DNA from: Paenactinomyces guangxiensis
GTDB taxonomy: Bacteria > Bacillota > Bacilli > Thermoactinomycetales > Thermoactinomycetaceae
Length of the DNA: 64,000 bases
Assembly (NCBI RefSeq): GCF_016055185.1
Contig: NZ_JAECVR010000002.1
Location: 186,001-250,000, forward strand
Reading direction: 5' to 3'
Position numbers and translations under genes: made by a program. The notes beneath the pieces were generated by a model. That model saw only the letters and a program-made list of their open reading frames with translations. It was not told the origin of the DNA and made no database searches. Position 1 is the first letter of the stretch; the number at the start of each line of letters is the position of its first letter. Positions 27,635-37,081 of the stretch are shown one piece after another.

Positions 27635-27855
27635 AACAAGAAACTAGTGACCCATCCGGGAAATTGGTTGGGAATGGCGTAACAGATTCGCCTTTGCACT
27701 CACAGAGTACAGGTCTCTCCAGGGTCGCTCCGGTCTCTGGTCTCGCAAAGCGCTTTTTAAGAACTTGCAGAAGGCCCACCATCCCGACCGCCCCCGTATT
27801 TTTTGGGGAAACAATCGAACAAAGTAGTACTATCTGGTATTAGGAGGTCAGAATA
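27635..27855. other. Spacer between the two nitrilase genes
   Basis: 221 bases, unusually long for an operon. I see no clear promoter, terminator or RNA element, only a CCCCGTATTTTTTGGGG near-dyad at about 27793. Confidence 0.35.
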
Positions 27856-28749
27856 ATGAGTGAACAAATGCATGAAAGTCCCGTCAAAGTAGCCGTTGTC
27901 CAGATGGACCCGCAAGTAGGTCTGGAGAACAAAGCGAAAAACGTACAAATGACGCTTGACTACATCAACCAAGCGGCTTCAAATGGAGCCAAACTCATTG
28001 TACTCCCTGAACTATGCAACACGGGCTATAGCTTCCAGACACGAGAAGAAGCATTTGCTCACGCAGAACCAGTTCCCAACGGCAAGACGGTAGAAACCTG
28101 GGTTGCTATAGCAAACGAAAGAAATGTCTATCTCGTCGCAGGCATTACTGAACTAGACGGTAATTACTTGTATGACTCCGCCGTTCTGATTGGTCCAGAA
28201 GGGTATATCGGTAAGTATCGAAAGGCGCATTTGTGGTATAAGGAAAAGTTGTTCTTTACACCGGGGGACACTGGGTTTCCGGTCTTCGAAACGAAGATGG
28301 GTCGCATCGGCTTGCTGATTTGTTGGGATATTTGGTTCCCGGAGGTTGCAAGGATACTGAGCATGCAGGGGGCCGATATCATCTGTTCATGCAACAACTG
28401 GGTATGGACGCCACCCCCGTTGTTTGATGAGACAGGTAAGTGCATGGCGAGCTATCTGACCATGACGGCCGCACATTCCAACAACTTGTTTATCGCTGCA
28501 GCCAACCGTGTCGGCGAAGAACGGGGAGGAAAGTTTTTGGGGTGCAGCTTAATTGCCGGAAATAATGGTTGGCCGATTACGGGTCCGGCAAGTCCGGAAG
28601 AGGAGACGATCCTGTACGCGGACATTAACCTTGTTTCCTCACGGCAGGCACCCATTTGGAACGAACTCAATGATTTGATCCGGGACAGGCGCACCGACTT
28701 GTATAACGAGATGCTGGGATATCAGCTCGGAAAAAAACTGCCTCGTTAA
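27856..28749 (+). CDS. Nitrilase-superfamily C-N hydrolase 2
   Basis: 297 residues with the triad Glu in LIVLPELCNTGYSF, Lys in YRKAHLWYKEK and Cys in IGLLICWDIWFPEVAR. It has a longer loop (SCNNWVWTPPPLFDETGKCM) and ends with WNELNDLIRDRRTDLY. It resembles hydrolase 1 only moderately, so the pair probably acts on different or sequential substrates, for example a nitrile or amide and then a carbamoyl acid. TAGGAGGT precedes ATG. The closely spaced next gene encodes a membrane protein. Confidence 0.88.
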   Translation: MSEQMHESPVKVAVVQMDPQVGLENKAKNVQMTLDYINQAASNGAKLIVLPELCNTGYSFQTREEAFAHAEPVPNGKTVETWVAIANERNVYLVAGITELDGNYLYDSAVLIGPEGYIGKYRKAHLWYKEKLFFTPGDTGFPVFETKMGRIGLLICWDIWFPEVARILSMQGADIICSCNNWVWTPPPLFDETGKCMASYLTMTAAHSNNLFIAAANRVGEERGGKFLGCSLIAGNNGWPITGPASPEEETILYADINLVSSRQAPIWNELNDLIRDRRTDLYNEMLGYQLGKKLPR

Positions 28750-28767
28750 CTTAATAGGGGGGGTCGT

Positions 28768-29997
28768 ATGAAATCGCGTATACGCATCTTACCCGGATTT
28801 CTTATTGTTGTTATCACAGGGTTTGCCCTGTATATGATGATGGTCAGCTTACAGACGAAGCTACTGGCCCATCCCATACTCTTTGACTACGACACCTTAC
28901 AGAAGCAAGCGGTGTCGAACGTGCAATGGCGTTTGCTATGGCTGATTGGAGACACCACGGAAGCACAATTTTATAAGAGTGTGTTCGCAGGTATAGGTCT
29001 GTTGACATTTGCATTGATCGCCCATGTCCTGGATCGATGGCGTTTGAGATGGGCAGGATTCCCCATTGCTTACGGAACAGGGCTATGGCTGTGGATCTTT
29101 TTTGCATCCATGGTAGGCTTGTTTGTTTCCGTCTTTCTGTACGGTGGACAACTTTCACATGGATGGGTTCCGACATTCGTTCCCTTTGTAAGTGTTCCAG
29201 CCGGGGTGGTACTTATCTACGGACGGGGATGGAAGACCGCAGTAACCGGAGGAATCCTCGGGGGTCTATTCACCTTCCCAATTTCCTGGTTTCTTATTGA
29301 GAAGATCTTGAACCCTTTAGGGTACCCATCCGTGATCGGGAACGTTACAGGGATGTGGCTGGGAGCTATACTGGTTTTTGAAATCTGTCGTTATTTGCCG
29401 TGGATGAGTCCTGGACAAGTTACTCCGATAGAATCATCAGCAGACAACGGCGGGAATTCAGAAATAACACAACAAGAAATTGCCACGACAATTGAGACAC
29501 CTGAAACAGGGCAACTGAAAAAGGATCTTGGTTCAATGTGGTTTGTCCGTCGTGTACTGGCTGACTTCACGGAAGCACCTTTCTACGCGAATGAACTTGC
29601 GTCTATTGGATTGATTCTCGGTGCAATTTTGAGTTGGGTGTTGAATCCACTGAACCCTGCCTATGGGTCCGGTGTTTTTCCAGCCATTCTCCTCAGCCAA
29701 ATACTGACTGCAGCCATCGGGATTTTCCTGTACTATGACTTGTGGAAGAAACTGGGGTGGTATCCTACCTTTGTGCCCTTGGTCAGCGTGGCACCAGCAG
29801 TTGTGCTGACTTTTAATGGCTCGATGACCAGTATTATTGCAGGTGCTTTGCTCGGTGCATTAGCAGGACCGCCGTTTGCGCAATGCATAATACGTATCTT
29901 GCCAAAACACTACCATGGATTTATTGGCAATACCCTATCCATGGCTGTATGTACATGGGTCATTATCTCCATGTTAAAGTACGTACAGGGACTCTAA
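28768..29997 (+). CDS. Polytopic membrane protein with internal duplication, unknown family
   Basis: 409 residues with about ten hydrophobic segments in two similar halves joined by a hydrophilic linker (about residues 212-255, rich in E, T, S). Half 1 holds GDTTEAQFYKSVFAGIG, GWVPTFVPFVSVPAGVVLIY and YPSVIGNVTGMWLG. Half 2 holds ADFTEAPFYANELASIG, GWYPTFVPLVSVAPAVVLTF and YHGFIGNTLSMAV. Such pseudo-twofold repeats are common in secondary transporters and channels. AATAGGGGGGG precedes ATG. Co-expression with the hydrolases suggests uptake of their substrate. I do not recognise a named family. Confidence 0.75.
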   Translation: MKSRIRILPGFLIVVITGFALYMMMVSLQTKLLAHPILFDYDTLQKQAVSNVQWRLLWLIGDTTEAQFYKSVFAGIGLLTFALIAHVLDRWRLRWAGFPIAYGTGLWLWIFFASMVGLFVSVFLYGGQLSHGWVPTFVPFVSVPAGVVLIYGRGWKTAVTGGILGGLFTFPISWFLIEKILNPLGYPSVIGNVTGMWLGAILVFEICRYLPWMSPGQVTPIESSADNGGNSEITQQEIATTIETPETGQLKKDLGSMWFVRRVLADFTEAPFYANELASIGLILGAILSWVLNPLNPAYGSGVFPAILLSQILTAAIGIFLYYDLWKKLGWYPTFVPLVSVAPAVVLTFNGSMTSIIAGALLGALAGPPFAQCIIRILPKHYHGFIGNTLSMAVCTWVIISMLKYVQGL

Positions 29998-30041
29998 TGC
30001 CTTTGAGCAGGAAAAGTAAAAGATGAAAACATACTTCACAG

Positions 30042-30072
30042 CGGGTCGCTGAAAATGCGAGCCGTTTTTCTT
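30042..30072 (+). terminator. Terminator of the nitrilase operon
   Basis: CGGGTCGC and GCGAGCCG pair with one mismatch around TGAAAAT, followed by TTTTTC. Confidence 0.6.
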
Positions 30073-30153
30073 TTAGGAGCGAGGAGAAGTATAAATGACA
30101 GGTGCTTCTTGGAGTCTGTGATCCTCAAGTTCTATATGCCAAAATCAAGTGCT

Positions 30154-30400
30154 CCTTCTATTTGTTGCTTATATAGGAACATCGATCTTCTCTGATAGAC
30201 ATTTCCATCCTGCCGTAAATTCAAAATAAAAAGAACAGTATCAATTATTGCAATTATATTATAAAAACATCATCACAGTTGCGCATAGAAGAACTATGGT
30301 GTTGTATGGTGAACGTTCTTGTTTTACTATAAATATCAGGAAGCATGGGAAATGTGTAAATTTTGATATTTTGCATCTTTTAATTCGGGGAGCCACAATT
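30154..30400 (+). repeat. Decayed copy of the praR-praB promoter region
   Basis: This stretch aligns in order with 55797-56040, the functional pra promoter region. Shared blocks include TTTGTTGCTTATATA, ATAGAAGAACT, GTGTTGTAT, TTGTTTTACTATAAA and AATTCGGGGAG. The sequence between blocks has drifted. It stands upstream of a broken aldehyde dehydrogenase rather than praB, and the divergent praR is missing. Confidence 0.7.
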
Positions 30401-30520
30401 GCATTCCAGGTAAAACCACCAGGAGAATGAATCGTCCCGCGCGTTCCTGCTCACATCAATGGCCGGGATTACCATCAAGATTGTATGATTCATGAAATGA
30501 TAAAGGAGGTTTTTAGAGCC

Positions 30521-31973
30521 GTGAAATTTTCAGAATAGAACAAATTTTTTATTAACGGGGTTTGGAGGAAAGGATCGAGCAGTTCCAGCTGTATCAATCA
30601 GAATCCATATAATGGCGAACTCCTGGTGGAAATGCAATTGGCAAATAAGAATGATGTGGATGAAGCATACAGGGCTGCTAAGAACGCGCAGAAGGTATGG
30701 GAAAATGTGCCTGCTTTCGATAAATCGGCAACCATCGAAAAGGCGGCACAAATCCTGGAAAATCGTAAAGAGGAAGTCATCAGCCTATCATAGAGGAGAC
30801 GGAGAGTTCTTTTGTTAAAGCGAACTTTGAAGTAAATAGCGCTATCCAGTTTATGAAGGAAACGGCAACTTATCCCTTGCGCATGCGTGGAGACCTTCTG
30901 CCTTCAATTATACCGGGTAAAGAAAATCGGGTTTATCGTATTCCATTAGGTGTTGTGGGTGTGATTGCCCCCCTGGAATGTTCCGCTCCATCTGGCTATG
31001 CGTTCCGTGACAGCGGCACTTGCGGCAGGAAACGGCGTTGTACTAAAACCTGACTCACAAACATTTATCGCTGGCGGGATCATTATTGCCGAGGTGTTTC
31101 AGGAAGCCGGAATCCCTGCCGGATTGTTGAATGTTATTGTCTACGATCTGAATGAAATCGGAGACTATTTTTTGGAACACCCGATTCCGAGAATGATTTC
31201 ATTCACCGGATCAACCGCTGCCGGCCGGCATATAGCAACGGTTGCCGCTCAAAATCTTAAAAAAGCCGCTCTCGAGCTGGGAGGCAATAGCGCATTTGTT
31301 GTTCTCGATGACGCAAATGTTGAACAAGCAGCTTCTGCCGCAGCTTTCGGAAAATTTATTCATCAGGGTCAAATTTGTATGTCTGTCAACAGAATCATTA
31401 TAGACCGCAAAATCTATCAACCGTTTGTTGATGTATTTAAGGAAAAGGTTTCTAAAATTAAAACGGGGAATCCTGGAACCGGATACGATGATTGGCCCGC
31501 TGATCAACAGAAAACAAGTAGACCGAATCCTGAACTTAATCGAAAAGAGCGTGCAAGAAGGAGCCAGGCTGATTTTTAAAGGAAATGTAAGGGACAATTT
31601 GATGGAACCATTCATTCTCATCGACGCCACAAATAACATGACCATTGCACAGAGCGAAATTTTTGGGCCAGTTGCCGTTATCATTCCGGTGGACAGTGAA
31701 AAAGAGGCCATTGAAGCGGCAAATGCTACCCCTTACGGGCTGAGCGGATCGGTTTTCGCCGGAACGATTGAAAGAGGGATTCGTGTCGCTAAGCAAATTC
31801 AAACCGGAATGATTCATGTCAATGATCAAAGTGTAAACGATGAACCGCATATCGCTTTCGGAGGGGAGAAAAATTCGGGATTGGGCAGGTTTGGAGGCAA
31901 ATGGTCTCTGGAGGAATTTACCATAAGATGGATTTCCGTTCAAAATGAACCGCGTCAATATCCTTTCTCTTAA
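30521..31973 (+). pseudogene. Aldehyde dehydrogenase (vanillin dehydrogenase-like), multiply broken
   Basis: With AAAGGAGG upstream and GTG 30521, the conceptual product follows an aromatic-aldehyde dehydrogenase: FINGVWRKGSSS; NPYNGELLVEMQLANKNDV; VYRIPLGVVGVIAP then WNVPLHLAMRS; ISFTGSTAAGRHIA; catalytic Glu in LELGGNSAF; catalytic Cys in HQGQICMSVNR; FGGEKNSGLGRF. Four lesions are visible: TAG at 30536-30538 and frame changes near 30788, 30970 and 31490. The gene is dead. It differs from praB, so it was an extra enzyme next to a lost pra copy, perhaps for vanillin or hydroxybenzaldehyde. Confidence 0.85.
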
Positions 31974-32011
31974 ATGATTTGAAGGCGCATTCAAAAAGCA
32001 TCGGATGAAAC

Positions 32012-32299
32012 ATGAAAGGTTTTTGTATCGTTTTCCGCGCTAACCAGAAACATGTTAATGTAGTTCACTGCGTCGATGGGAGAGCAGCGTTTGGAATGTA
32101 TAATTTTATTTCAGAAATCGGGGCGGTTCTATCTCCCGTTGTTGCCGGGGTTCTTCGTGACAGTACAGGGAACTGGGGTATACCGCTGATCCTTGATGGA
32201 GTTCTATTAGCAGCAAGCTGTTTATTTGTGATCGGGGTTTCCACTAAAGTGATTCATCCTGTTTCTGTTCAGCCGGTGATAAAGAGAGATGTGCCGTGA
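32012..32299 (+). pseudogene. MFS transporter C-terminal remnant
   Basis: From about 32075 the frame reads GRAAFGMYNFISEIGAVLSP, VVAGVLRDSTGNWGIPLILD and GVLLAASCLFVIGVST. These are the last two helices of a major-facilitator aromatic-acid or sugar-acid transporter. Nothing of the first ten helices is present and the first 20 codons look unrelated. It may be the end of a copy of the pra-linked MFS gene that starts at 63517; the window does not contain that gene's 3' end for comparison. Confidence 0.65.
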
Positions 32300-32302
32300 A
32301 AA

Positions 32303-32380
32303 AGGGCTTACGATCCATTGTTCAGGAGAGAGTGGACCCCGCTTTCGTTATGGAATGCAGGAGGCCAGGCACAAAGATCA
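32303..32380 (-). pseudogene. praH 3'-end remnant
   Basis: Read on the minus strand this gives DLCAWPPAFHNESGVHSLLN then NGS-stop. It is nearly the same as the last 23 residues of the intact praH at 54038 (DLCAWPPATYNESGVRSLLN then EGS-stop). The orientation is the same as in the intact locus. The rest of the gene is gone. Confidence 0.7.
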
Positions 32381-32484
32381 ACGTGTTACTCATGAAGCCA
32401 AAGATGGTTCTAATATGGCAGATGATATGACCTTTTTTTAACCACACGGGTGAACAGGCTTGGAAATATCATGAAATTCCGTTT

Positions 32485-32520
32485 GCCATCCACGGGAACA
32501 TTGTGGATGGCTTTCTTCTT
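32485..32520 (+). terminator. Terminator upstream of the PTS regulator
   Basis: GCCATCCAC (32485-32493) and GTGGATGGC (32503-32511) pair perfectly, followed by TTTCTTCTT. Confidence 0.75.
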
Positions 32521-32723
32521 GTGTGCCAGAACGGTGTATTGATTTGTTTAGAATCTCACAATCTGTTTCTGTCTGCCTCTTCAATCTATTACAGAGTACA
32601 ATTTTTGCACAATAGACTTACTATAATTGGGACTTAAGTCTTTGGTTTCCTTATGTTATATTCAAATTAAAGTTACAGGATTTTAAAGAATTTGCGCAAA
32701 TAACTGTAACGATGGAGGATCCT

Positions 32724-34850
32724 ATGTTTTTAAATCAACGCTGTACCATCATTCTCGAGAAATTGATGAATTCCAATTCTTATGTGTTGATAAATGAATT
32801 AGTTGAAGAACTGAAAGTGTCCAGGCGTTCGATCTATTATGACTTAGAAAAGATCGATGGATGGTTAAAAAATCATGGCCTGCCTCCTGTTTCACGCATT
32901 CGGTTCACCGGGATCTCTCTTCACCCGAAGACCAAAGAAGCAATTCCATCTCTTATCAAAACCATTAATACTCAAGAATACGAGTATACGGTTGAAGAAA
33001 GAAAAGCGTGGATTGCCATTTGTTTGCTGTCACAAAACAGGCCGTATCATATTGACGATTTGATGCAAATGACAAACGTCAGTCGAACCACAACAATCGA
33101 AGATCTGAAGAAGCTGAAAGAAGACCTTCTTCGCTACCGTTTACAATTAAAATATGAACGAAAACACGGTTATCAGATTGCAGGCCAGGAAAATAATATC
33201 CGTCGAGCGATTGTTTATTTCTTATCGCGGTTTTACACCAGAAATGACTGGAAAGGTATCTCAAGCCAAATTCATCTCATATTGAATAACCAGATGATCA
33301 ACAGGCAAATCGAAGAGAACGGCCTGCAAAAGATATATAAAATTATTACTGAATCTGAACAACTCCTCGGTAAGCAATTTACGGATGATGTGTTAATGAG
33401 CTTATCCATCCGTCTTCTTCTATTTATCAATCGCTTTGTGCAAGGGCATATCGTTTCGATCGACCTCGTTGAGAAAAAAGTCCTGCAGGCAACCAGAGAA
33501 TATGTAGCGGCAAGGGGAATCGCGAATCAGTTGGAGTCAGCATTGGCGATTCATTTCCCGGAAAATGAAACCGTATACATGACTATTCATCTACTGGGGG
33601 CAAAAGTGAACACATTTGATGCGGAAGATGAACAGGGCTCTGCCTTACAAACTGTTGTTCAACAGATGGTCAATGATTTTGAAACCTTTGCCTGTATCCA
33701 ATTTCAACAAAAAGACCGCCTGGTCAATAATTTGCTGGTCCACTTAAAGCCTGCTTATTATCGCATTAAGTACGGGATCGATGTAGAGAATCCATTAGCT
33801 GAAACGATTAAAACCAAATATGGAGATGTATTTGATATTACCAGGCGAGCGGCTCATCACTTTGAAGGGTTCACTGGCAATCCGGTTAGCGATGGAGAAC
33901 TTGCTTATATTGCGATGCATTTCTTAGGGTGGATAAATCAGGGGGACCGGGTTACACCCAGGCAGAAAGTATTAATCGTCTGCCCGAACGGAGTAGGGAC
34001 TTCGAGAATTCTGCAAAAGCAACTGGAAGATCTGTTTCCCAATCTTGAAGTGTCCGATGTGGTTTCTACCCGTCAGTATGAGGAGATGGAACTCAATGTT
34101 GATGTTGTCCTGTCGACCTCAACCATACGCAGACGAAATAAGCCTGTCTGGATCGTGAATCCTATCCTCAATGAATCAGAAAAAGAAATGCTGTATAAAA
34201 AAGTGAATGCGTTGTTTCCAGCCCGCAAAAACAGTTGGTCCGCACAGGCTTTGCTGGAGATGATTAAAAAATATGCCACTGTTCACCAGGAAGATAAATT
34301 GTTACAAGAATTGAAGGAATACATCAGTTCACCGGTAAAGACCATTGATCTAAACCAATGTTCTCCTTCACTCAATCGGTTAATTACGGACAATCGGGTG
34401 GTAATGGAAAAGGAGGTTGCAAACTGGCAATCTGCCATCCGTTTAGCGGCTGCACCTTTGCTGCATGAAGGGACCATTACAGAACATTATGTAGAGGCCA
34501 TGATACAACAAATAGAGAAAAGAGGACCCTATATTCTCTTAGCTCCTCAAATTGCCATTCCCCATGCGAGGGCGGAAGATGGAGTCAACCAGCTGAGTAT
34601 GAGCTTACTGAAGCTGGAAAAAAGTGTCTCATTTTCTTCAAAAAAGGAGCATGAAGCCAAACTCTTTATTGTTCTGGCAAACATCGATGATCATGCTCAT
34701 TTAAAAGCGCTGGCCCAATTAAATCGAATGCTGAGTCAAGCTGAGGTTAGGAAGAAATTGGTACAAACGAACAGAAAAGAAAAAATATTACAGCTGATCG
34801 ACGAATACTCTCTTGATGAGAATACAGGGGTAAGGACGTGTCAGGATTGA
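32724..34850 (+). CDS. BglG/MtlR-type PRD transcriptional activator with EIIB and EIIA domains
   Basis: 708 residues. Domain order: winged helix (about 1-60, VSRRSIYYDLEKIDGWL), second helix-turn-helix (about 85-140, NVSRTTTIEDLKKL), PRD1 and PRD2 (about 180-400; LESALAIHFPENETVYMTIHL and GELAYIAMHFLGW carry conserved His), EIIB-like domain with VLIVCPNGVGTSRIL (Cys), and C-terminal EIIA with AIPHARAEDG (His). These are DNA-binding MtlR/LicR-type activators controlled by PTS phosphorylation. GGAGG at 32714-32718 favours ATG 32724 over ATG 32712. It precedes and overlaps the IIA gene, so it regulates this operon. Confidence 0.92.
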   Translation: MFLNQRCTIILEKLMNSNSYVLINELVEELKVSRRSIYYDLEKIDGWLKNHGLPPVSRIRFTGISLHPKTKEAIPSLIKTINTQEYEYTVEERKAWIAICLLSQNRPYHIDDLMQMTNVSRTTTIEDLKKLKEDLLRYRLQLKYERKHGYQIAGQENNIRRAIVYFLSRFYTRNDWKGISSQIHLILNNQMINRQIEENGLQKIYKIITESEQLLGKQFTDDVLMSLSIRLLLFINRFVQGHIVSIDLVEKKVLQATREYVAARGIANQLESALAIHFPENETVYMTIHLLGAKVNTFDAEDEQGSALQTVVQQMVNDFETFACIQFQQKDRLVNNLLVHLKPAYYRIKYGIDVENPLAETIKTKYGDVFDITRRAAHHFEGFTGNPVSDGELAYIAMHFLGWINQGDRVTPRQKVLIVCPNGVGTSRILQKQLEDLFPNLEVSDVVSTRQYEEMELNVDVVLSTSTIRRRNKPVWIVNPILNESEKEMLYKKVNALFPARKNSWSAQALLEMIKKYATVHQEDKLLQELKEYISSPVKTIDLNQCSPSLNRLITDNRVVMEKEVANWQSAIRLAAAPLLHEGTITEHYVEAMIQQIEKRGPYILLAPQIAIPHARAEDGVNQLSMSLLKLEKSVSFSSKKEHEAKLFIVLANIDDHAHLKALAQLNRMLSQAEVRKKLVQTNRKEKILQLIDEYSLDENTGVRTCQD

Positions 34851-35284
34851 GATTTCTCGAAGAAAGTTTAACTCATTTTGGTGTAGAGGCAGAAAGTCCT
34901 GTCCAGGCGATCCGGGAAGCGGGGAGATTACTGGTCAATGCAGGAACCGCCAGTGAGTCCTACATCGAAGCCATGCTTCATTCTTTTGAGAAAAACGGAC
35001 CCTATTTTGTGATTGCTCCCCATATCGCTCTTCCTCATGCCAGACCGGAAGATGGAGTGATAGAAGCATCGGTATCCATGATTCAACTGAAGAATCCTGT
35101 AAAATTCGGCCATCAAGCCAATGATCCCGTCAGGCTGGTTTTCGCCATAGGTGCTTCTTCCAGTGAAGATCACCTGGAGCTTCTGCAGAAAATATCGACT
35201 TTGCTCAGTAATCAGGAGAATGTGAAGAAACTGGGAGAAGCGAAATGCTATGAAACTATCCAGGAGTTAATAGGGGGAATCTAA
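34838..35284 (+). CDS. PTS EIIA component, ascorbate/fructose-mannitol type
   Basis: 148 residues. The phosphorylated His lies in IAPHIALPHARPEDGV, as in UlaC/SgaA and mannitol EIIA proteins. It starts with GTG 34838 and overlaps the regulator by 13 bases. It is strikingly like the EIIA domain at the regulator's own C-terminus (KRGPYILLAPQIAIPHARAE against KNGPYFVIAPHIALPHARPE), so one probably arose from the other. It passes phosphate from HPr to the IIB protein next door. Confidence 0.9.
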   Translation: MSGLRFLEESLTHFGVEAESPVQAIREAGRLLVNAGTASESYIEAMLHSFEKNGPYFVIAPHIALPHARPEDGVIEASVSMIQLKNPVKFGHQANDPVRLVFAIGASSSEDHLELLQKISTLLSNQENVKKLGEAKCYETIQELIGGI

Positions 35285-35285
35285 G

Positions 35286-35549
35286 TTGAAAATTTTATGT
35301 GTATGCGGGTTGGGACAGGGAACCAGCCTGATTTTGCGGATGAATGTAGAAAATGTTTTAAAACAACTGGGCATTCAAGCAGAAGTGGAACATGTGGATG
35401 TATCAACGGCATCCGGTTTAGCTGCTGATCTCATCATTACAAGTAATGAATTAGCCCAGTCACTGGCCGGTCACACTGCAAAGATCGTCATTGTCAACAA
35501 CTATTTTGATACTGGAGAAATTAAAACAGCCTTGCAAAGCCATATCTAA
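35286..35549 (+). CDS. PTS EIIB component, ascorbate-type
   Basis: 87 residues, with TTG start one base after the IIA stop and AGGGGG upstream. KILCVCGLGQGTSLIL holds the phospho-Cys (Cys7 by comparison with UlaB AVCGNGQGSS). The rest matches the small lactose/ascorbate IIB fold (ADLIITSNELAQSL, IVIVNNYFDTGEI). It donates phosphate to the substrate bound by IIC. Confidence 0.9.
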   Translation: MKILCVCGLGQGTSLILRMNVENVLKQLGIQAEVEHVDVSTASGLAADLIITSNELAQSLAGHTAKIVIVNNYFDTGEIKTALQSHI

Positions 35550-35578
35550 GTGCCAGTGAGAAAGGAGCGGGGTTACTG

Positions 35579-36874
35579 ATGGAAGTGATTCAATGGATTG
35601 CGACCAATATTTTTGGAGTACCGGCATTTTTACTGGGTTTTATCGTATTGCTCGGGTTATTGCTGCAGAAAAAGACAGCCAGCCAAATTACAAGTGGAAC
35701 TTTTAAAGCGGTTATCGGATTTTTGATTATCGGTGCAGGTTCTGGTGTCATAGTAAATTCTTTACAAGTGTTTGAACCCATGTGGAAAGAAGTTTTTAAC
35801 CTGAAGGCAAGCAGTCTGGGCCAATTCATGGGGCAGGATAAATTTAATGTCAAATTTGGCAGTGCAGTCACACTGGCCATGACGATCGGTTTCTTAATTA
35901 ACGTACTTCTCGCCCGTTTTACCCGATTCAAATATATCTATTTAACCGGGCACATGATGTTCTGGACAACCACGATTTTTGCCGGGATCGTAATCAACAC
36001 GGCAGGTGAAGTGTCTTTTGTGAAACTGGTTGCTTTCCTGGCCGTAATGATGGGACTTTACTGGACGCTTCAACCCGCTCTTACTCAGCCGTTCTTGCGG
36101 AAAATCACCGGCAATGACAACATCGCCCTGGGTCACACTTCTGCCTCTGTCGTATTATTAGCGGCCCTGGCCGGGAAAGTGTTAGGAAATAAGGAAAATG
36201 ACTCGGAAAAGATAAAACTGCCCAAAGGGCTGGAGTTCATCCGGGATTCCAATGTAATAACCGCACTGACCATGGGTATTCTCTTCTTCATCGGAGCGCT
36301 GATTCTAACGACCAAAGACACTGCTGGTGCCAGAGAACTGATGGCCAAAGCGGGAGAACAAAATTTTGTCATGTACTCGATAATCCAATCCCTGACTTTC
36401 GCGGGTGGGATCGCCATCGTACTGATGGGAGTTCGGATGTTTATTGGGGAAATGGTGCCAGCATTTAATGGGATTGCAACCAAACTCGTTCCAGGCTCCA
36501 GACCCGCATTAGACTGTCCGATTGTTTACCCCTATGCTCCGAATGCTGTCATTCTGGGATTCTTAGGTTCTTTCATCGGGGCAATCATCTGGCTCGTGGT
36601 CATTGGCAATACGGTTGCCTATGTTTTTGTTCCCACGATGATCGTATTATTCTTCCACAGTGCGACTGCAGGGGTGTTTGGTAATTCGACAGGTGGTGTC
36701 CGCGGTGCGTTGCTTGGCGGGTTTATCACCTCAACCGTTGTGGCCTGGGGACAATTTATCATGGTGAAAATGCTGATCAGCAGCACGATTCCCGACACGG
36801 CCATGTGGGCGGCAGACAGTGATATGTTCATCCTTGGTCCGATTGTGAAGTTCTTAGCTCATTTATTGTTTTAA
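35579..36874 (+). CDS. PTS EIIC component, UlaA/SgaT (ascorbate) family
   Basis: A 431-residue membrane permease with about eleven helices. It starts IATNIFGVPAFLLGFIVLLG and carries family segments such as QKKTASQITSGTFKAVIGFL, NALIVGG-like glycine turns, LDCPIVYPYAPNAVILGFLG and GNSTGGVRGALLGGFI. The UlaA family moves L-ascorbate and related sugar acids, so a sugar-acid-like substrate is likely. GAAAGGAGCG precedes ATG. The hydrolases that follow differ from the ula pathway, which suggests a different compound. Confidence 0.9.
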   Translation: MEVIQWIATNIFGVPAFLLGFIVLLGLLLQKKTASQITSGTFKAVIGFLIIGAGSGVIVNSLQVFEPMWKEVFNLKASSLGQFMGQDKFNVKFGSAVTLAMTIGFLINVLLARFTRFKYIYLTGHMMFWTTTIFAGIVINTAGEVSFVKLVAFLAVMMGLYWTLQPALTQPFLRKITGNDNIALGHTSASVVLLAALAGKVLGNKENDSEKIKLPKGLEFIRDSNVITALTMGILFFIGALILTTKDTAGARELMAKAGEQNFVMYSIIQSLTFAGGIAIVLMGVRMFIGEMVPAFNGIATKLVPGSRPALDCPIVYPYAPNAVILGFLGSFIGAIIWLVVIGNTVAYVFVPTMIVLFFHSATAGVFGNSTGGVRGALLGGFITSTVVAWGQFIMVKMLISSTIPDTAMWAADSDMFILGPIVKFLAHLLF

Positions 36875-37081
36875 TCCGAACGTGTTGATTATATAGATTT
36901 TTTGATCGGTTCTAATGGGTCAGGTGCCGGTTTGCCGACACAGAAGTTGTTAGAGCTTTTAGCTTTTAGAACTGCTTGTCCCTGTGGGGCTCCGCTCCCA
37001 TCCGGCGGCAAGCCGCTCATCGCCAGACCAATACCTCCCTGATCATTTTTAGTTTCATATATCGAAAAGAAGGTGTAATCA
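36875..37081. other. Spacer between IIC and phosphotriesterase gene with a repeated remnant
   Basis: 207 bases, unlike the tight spacing elsewhere in this operon. 36907-36945 (CGGTTCTAATGGGTCAGGTG and onward to TTTGCCGA) resembles 21115-21150 in another intergenic region. The minus strand is open at 36889-37113 (GGIGLAMSGLPPDGSGAPQG), but I recognise no family. It may be an inserted repeat fragment. Confidence 0.4.

Noticed and set aside
27635..27855. Regulatory RNA between the two nitrilase genes
   Set aside because: No recognisable riboswitch or T-box core and no convincing paired stems.
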